Below, one piece after another: positions 4,585 through 7,039 of a stretch of 7,039 nucleotides of DNA (position 1 is its first letter; every line of letters starts with the position of its first letter). The translations under genes were made by a program, and so were the position numbers. This stretch comes from Candidatus Bathyarchaeota archaeon. GTDB taxonomy: Archaea > Thermoproteota > Bathyarchaeia > 40CM-2-53-6 > FEN-987. The stretch covers positions 370-7,408 of the forward strand of contig PMBQ01000398.1 in the NCBI GenBank assembly GCA_003152955.1, in the 5' to 3' direction. Under the pieces are notes generated by a model. That model made no database searches, was not told the origin of the DNA, and saw only the letters and a program-made list of their open reading frames with translations.

Positions 4585-4592
4585 CTACCTTT
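4585..4592 (-). promoter_or_regulatory. Ribosome-binding site supporting the GTG start
   Basis: AAAGGTAG on the minus strand is six bases upstream of the GTG at 4578. It settles a start that would otherwise look unusual. Confidence 0.4.
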
Positions 4593-4630
4593 TAGAAGCA
4601 GACCCAGTCATGCTTTTCCCTTTCCTTGCC

Positions 4631-4641
4631 TGATATATGGA
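4631..4641 (-). promoter_or_regulatory. Possible TATA box of the secreted-protein gene
   Basis: CCATATATCA on the minus strand lies about 55 bases before the GTG start. This would give a leader of about 30 bases containing the AAAGGTAG site. Confidence 0.35.
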
Positions 4642-4820
4642 TATCATTACAAATATGTAAGCATTGCTCTGCATAACCGGCGGTATGAATGTTACCCATG
4701 TAATCCAGCTCCTGACACAGTCGATAACTAGACCGTAGACGTCTGACTCACCCATCTCGTCGTCTTATCCGCTTTGTCCTAGGTGCAGGTCCATGACGAC
4801 GTTTCGAATCGGAAGCTTGA

Positions 4821-5040
4821 ATGAAAACGATCTTATGAATGTAGAACGGCGCGCTATGTGTGCGGTTCTAATGGTGCGCACACGCAAACGTTCTTCTACA
4901 ACCACAAGCGAAAAGTATTCGGACTTCCATCTCTCGTCTGACACAACACGGAAACATTACGGCAGGTTAAATGCCCAAAATGCGGCAGATACTACTTAGC
5001 GGACGTGGATAGCTCTCAATGTCCGCATGAACCAACTTGA
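4821..5040 (+). pseudogene. Decayed zinc-finger gene
   Basis: A plus-strand frame ending in TGA at 5038-5040 encodes a clear zinc knuckle, VKCPKCGRYY, followed by QCPHEP 14 residues on. Upstream in the same frame are SYECRTARYVCGS and FFYNHKRKVFG, which resemble a C2H2-type finger, but a TGA at 4939-4941 (between LPSLV and HNTET) interrupts it, and an ATG at 4821 comes into frame only if one A of AAAA is removed. One nonsense change and one single-base insertion thus separate this from a protein of about 72 residues. A rival reading in another frame (open 4739-4999) starts with LCPRCRSMTTFRIG before 4860, so two fused remnants are also possible. Further upstream, ICKHC (4656-4667) and YECYPC (4684-4701) are also cysteine pairs. 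No intact product is expected. Confidence 0.45.
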
Positions 5041-5146
5041 TTACAGACCGCAGCTATTTGACCGCATAGCATGACGTGTAACGAACAAGTGACCATCTTA
5101 CACTTACCTACAAAGCCATCATAATGGCACGTCAATCTTATGCTTT

Positions 5147-5349
5147 CTAGTAGCTAGATGGTTTCTGCGGCAATTTTCCTCCAAGGTCATAAGCCGTAAG
5201 GTTGGTCATTAGGACCTTGCCGCGGATGTAACACGTGCGACTAATTGTTCCTTGCCGCTTTCTTCTGCAGTGTAGGTTCCCTCTATCGTCCACAAGCCCT
5301 TCTTATCCGGACGTGTGGCTGCGATGTGGTAGGACAAGTTGCGTACCAT
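5147..5349 (-). pseudogene. Small unknown gene, split by a TAATG junction or frame change
   Basis: A minus-strand ATG at 5349 opens a 46-residue frame with good coding character (HIAATRPDKKGLWTIEGTY, then EESGKEQLVARV) ending in TAA at 5209-5211. The stop overlaps an ATG (TAATG) that starts a 20-residue frame, MTNLTAYDLGGKLPQKPSSY, ending in TAG at 5147. The second frame is also open upstream of its ATG and reads CYIRGKVLMTNLTAYDLGG, more natural than the first frame's last residues. One protein of about 67 residues joined by a -1 shift near 5225-5240 is therefore the better explanation; the alternative is two translationally coupled micro-genes. The family is not recognised. It overlaps the 3' part of the minus-strand zinc-finger frame at 5283-5510. 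Confidence 0.42.
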
Positions 5350-5510
5350 GAGAACCCACGCTCACAATTAGGACGAAATCGCAAATATGATGCAACTAAA
5401 ACTCGTGGACAATTCTTCTTGTGTGACGGGAAGATTTCTGAACTGTTCGTTTCGAAACCAAACTTACCACACACAAATCGTTGCCCTTCTTTTTTGAACC
5501 TAGGAATCAT
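5283..5510 (-). CDS. Zinc-finger-like ORF with one ligand replaced
   Basis: The 75-residue frame starts at an ATG (5510). Residues 12-35 match the C2H2/C2HC finger spacing C-x2-C-x12-H-x3-C: Cys14, Phe17 where the second Cys belongs, His30 and Cys34 (FVCGKFGFETNSSEIF, then SHKKNC), with Phe27 at the usual hydrophobic position three before the His. A TGT-to-TTT change would explain Phe17. The part after about residue 45 (Arg- and Cys-rich) overlaps the better frame of the neighbouring gene starting at 5349 and is probably not native, so the frame may run on past a lost stop. GATGATG lies too far upstream to be a good ribosome-binding site. I read this as a degenerating zinc-finger gene; it could still be expressed. 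Confidence 0.38.
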   Translation of the reverse strand: MIPRFKKEGQRFVCGKFGFETNSSEIFPSHKKNCPRVLVASYLRFRPNCERGFSWYATCPTTSQPHVRIRRACGR

Positions 5511-5542
5511 GGTTAAACAACATCATCAGCGCACGTTATGCG

Positions 5543-5551
5543 TAAATATAT
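5543..5551 (+). promoter_or_regulatory. TATA-like box of the SDR gene
   Basis: TAAATATAT, followed by TTCATAAATA, is 46 bases before the ATG at 5598. Transcription would begin near 5570, beyond the ATG at 5538, so that longer start cannot be used from this promoter. Confidence 0.45.
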
Positions 5552-5597
5552 TCATAAATACTCTTTGAGGGCGACCATACATCGAGAGGCGTTCTAC

Positions 5598-6389
5598 ATG
5601 GTTGGTTGGGGGCCATTTGATCTTGCTGGAAAGAATGCGGTCGTGACCGGGGGCGCGATGGGCATCGGTTTCGGTATCGCCAAGCGGCTAATTGAAGCGG
5701 GAGCCAACGTGCTCATTGCCGATCTTGATGGAAACGCAGCCGAGGGAGCTGCTAAGAAACTAGCAGATGGACCCGGTAAGGCAGCTGCTATGCAAGCAGA
5801 CATCGCTGAGGAAGGCATCGGCGAAAGAATCGTCGCCAAGTGTGTTGAGCTATTCGGCTCGATCAACATCTTGGTCAACAACGCAGGAATATACCCAACA
5901 TCGCCCGTGCTCCAAATGACGTCCGATTTCCTCGATAAAGTGTACAAGATTAATCTGAGGGGGCTTGTCTTCATCTCGAAAGCAGCGGCTGCTAGGATGG
6001 TCGAGCAAGGAAAAGGGGGCAAGATCATCAACATCGCTTCAATTGACGCTTTCCATCCTTCAATGGTAGGCCTGGCCGCGTACGACGCTTCGAAAGGTGG
6101 CGTGGTGATGTTCACCAAGAGCCTTGCTCTCGAGCTGGGGCCACATGGCATTACGGTGAACTCGATCGCCCCAGGCGGTATCCAGACAGAAGGAGCCTCC
6201 AAGCCACTTGCCGGAATGCCCGAAGACCAAATGAACCAACTGACAAAATCATTTGCTTCCAGGATTCCTCTTCGCCGAATGGGAGTTCCTGACGATATTG
6301 GCAAAGTCGCCGTCTTTCTAGCCTCCTCCGCATCCGACTACATGACAGGAGAAACGATCATCGTTGACGGCGGCGTTCTTCTCGCCTAA
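5598..6389 (+). CDS. Short-chain dehydrogenase/reductase (classical SDR)
   Basis: This is a 263-residue classical SDR, a soluble NAD(P)-dependent oxidoreductase. Numbered from the ATG at 5598, it has the cofactor motif TGGAMGIG (17-24), an acidic Asp42 at the end of the second strand (which suggests NAD over NADP), NNAG (94-97), catalytic Asn119 (KINLRG), Ser148 (NIASID), and Tyr162 with Lys166 (YDASK). It ends with the typical YMTGETIIVDGG. Length and motif order are complete. Its closest look is to FabG, glucose 1-dehydrogenase or KduD-type enzymes, and the substrate cannot be told. The start at 5598 is supported by GAGAGGC seven bases upstream and by the TATA-like box at 5543; the ATG at 5538 would add a 20-residue basic leader. 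It is clearly more GC-rich than the radical SAM gene, which hints at transfer. It appears monocistronic. Confidence 0.9.
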   Translation: MVGWGPFDLAGKNAVVTGGAMGIGFGIAKRLIEAGANVLIADLDGNAAEGAAKKLADGPGKAAAMQADIAEEGIGERIVAKCVELFGSINILVNNAGIYPTSPVLQMTSDFLDKVYKINLRGLVFISKAAAARMVEQGKGGKIINIASIDAFHPSMVGLAAYDASKGGVVMFTKSLALELGPHGITVNSIAPGGIQTEGASKPLAGMPEDQMNQLTKSFASRIPLRRMGVPDDIGKVAVFLASSASDYMTGETIIVDGGVLLA

Positions 6390-6640
6390 TTCTTGAGACG
6401 ATTATCTTGCCGTGAAGAACTGAACGGATCTCTTCCCTTACACTTCCGAATCTCTTTTCAGTTTCAGCACCTATTCCAGCCACACAGACAGTTCTAATGG
6501 TGCACACACACTTTGGGGGTTGTGCCTGTACGCCACGCGTCTAAGGTGTCTGTGGAGCAATTTCCAACTATGGTTTGAACTGTGGCCTTTCTTGCGAAAT
6601 GATTATCTTGAGCCAGTCGGATTCATGGTCGGCGAGTGGC
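6390..6640. other. Gap between the SDR and PRC-barrel genes
   Basis: No gene is supported. GTTCTAATGGTGC-A-CACAC (6491-6509) matches 4865-4883 in 18 of 19 positions. In one frame both copies read SNGAHT, but the similarity ends there. A T-rich patch, CTCTTTTCAGTTT (6452-6464), may end the SDR transcript. Confidence 0.3.
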
Positions 6641-6916
6641 ATGTTTGCAAGCGAACTTGGAGGCAGGGAAGTGTTTGCTGCTGGCATGAAGTCTATAGGT
6701 ACGGTCAAGGATTTGATCATAGACCCGCAAGGATATGTACTGACCGATCTAGTTGTCAAGATGCAGAAGGACGCTTCTCGAAGAATTTTCGGAAAGAGAT
6801 TCTCTTTGCGCGGTGCTAAGGTACGCGTTCCAATTTCTACAGTTGAGAAGATGGGGGAGAGCATCCTACTAAAGTATGGTTTAGATCAGCTTGAACAACA
6901 TGTTCAGCGGCTCTAA
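6641..6916 (+). CDS. PRC-barrel domain protein
   Basis: This is a 91-residue, single-domain PRC-barrel protein. MFASELGGREVF is the first strand, GMKSIGTVKDLIIDPQGYVL the typical turn and second strand pair, LTDLVVKM the next, and KVRVPISTVEKMGESILLKY the closing strands with the usual V-P-x-S/D-x-V pattern. A helical tail, LDQLEQHV, follows. PRC barrels occur in photosynthetic reaction centre H subunits and in RimM, and are abundant as stand-alone proteins in archaea, where partners have been proposed in RNA metabolism and cell division; no partner is visible here. The start at 6641 is chosen because the domain begins right there; in-frame ATGs at 6599 and 6575 would add a Ser- and Cys-rich leader that the family lacks. 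The promoter is not evident. Confidence 0.75.
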   Translation: MFASELGGREVFAAGMKSIGTVKDLIIDPQGYVLTDLVVKMQKDASRRIFGKRFSLRGAKVRVPISTVEKMGESILLKYGLDQLEQHVQRL

Positions 6917-7039
6917 GAATCCGGTTTCACAAACGTAGTCTTCCAATATCCTTGGACATCATGTGACAGTCTGGCGGCCTGTTCTCCACGCGCAACCCCA
7001 ATTGATCTTTGGCACGCCATGAATTATGATCTGCACCGA
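6917..7039 (-). other. Right edge, possible start of a minus-strand gene fragment
   Basis: All three minus-strand frames carry protein-like stretches here. One is open from the window edge to a TGA and contains KDQLGLRVENRPPDC; another contains VQIIIHGVPKINWG; a third has an ATG and ends KTTFVKPDS. I cannot decide between them. A frame-shifted or partial minus-strand gene entering from the right is possible, but no family is recognised. Confidence 0.2.

Noticed and set aside
407..5040. TGA reassigned to an amino acid (selenocysteine or tryptophan) as an explanation for in-frame TGA
   Set aside because: All long genes are open without TGA and use TGG for Trp, the zinc-ribbon gene uses TGA as its stop, and no SECIS-like structure was identified. 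Nonsense mutation is simpler.
5245..5568. 107-codon plus-strand frame
   Set aside because: It is antisense to both minus-strand small-gene candidates and has no motif; its end overlaps the SDR promoter.
5594..6304. Long open frame antisense to the SDR gene (236 codons)
   Set aside because: The plus strand has every SDR motif in order. The antisense frame is Ala/Ser/Pro/Ile-rich and recognisable as the mirror of a GC-rich gene.
6520..6864. Frames overlapping the PRC-barrel gene (6520-6819 plus; 6568-6864 minus)
   Set aside because: They are Trp/Cys/Arg-rich or random in composition, whereas the chosen frame gives a full PRC-barrel domain.

Overview
The window looks archaeal, probably from a TACK-type lineage such as Bathyarchaeia or Nitrososphaeria. 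This is inferred from a secreted protein with a C-terminal PEFP-plus-anchor tail, a stand-alone PRC-barrel protein, AT-rich TATA-like boxes about 50 bases upstream of several starts, and ribosome-binding sites of the AGGTGA or GTGAT type. No rRNA, complete tRNA, transposase or CRISPR array is visible. Coding density is low: eight or nine credible intact genes are separated by stretches holding very short genes and what look like decayed or frame-shifted ones.

Layout. Positions 1-556 hold no firm gene, only two weak micro-ORFs. Positions 557-986 (+) carry a 43-residue CxxC/CxxC zinc-ribbon protein whose stop overlaps the start (ATGA) of a second gene that appears to change frame. Positions 1174-1650 are a divergent pair: a CsbD-like lysine-rich protein (-) and a DUF883/YqjD/ElaB-like tail-anchored protein (+) around one AT-rich promoter region. 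Positions 1741-3429 (-) form a same-strand cluster: a tiny ORF, a radical SAM enzyme with an extra C-terminal cysteine cluster, a short Arg-rich gene that seems frame-shifted, and a HEAT-like protein. Positions 3539-3723 (-) hold a lysine-rich 28-residue microprotein with an excellent ribosome-binding site. Positions 3898-3975 (-) are a relic of an FtsX/MacB-type permease C-terminus. Positions 4120-4578 (-) encode a secreted, membrane-anchored beta-sandwich protein. Positions 4650-5510 contain several degenerate zinc-finger or small-protein ORFs on both strands. Positions 5598-6389 (+) encode an intact, GC-richer short-chain dehydrogenase, and 6641-6916 (+) a PRC-barrel protein.

How the genes may work together is mostly inference. 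CsbD and DUF883 families are stress- or envelope-associated in bacteria and may be co-induced here. The radical SAM/HEAT/small-ORF cluster could be a peptide- or protein-modifying unit. The SDR and the PRC-barrel gene look like independent single-gene units. The contrast between long intact genes and many broken short ones suggests either an accessory region that collects and decays small genes, or small genes with undescribed coupling or frameshifting.
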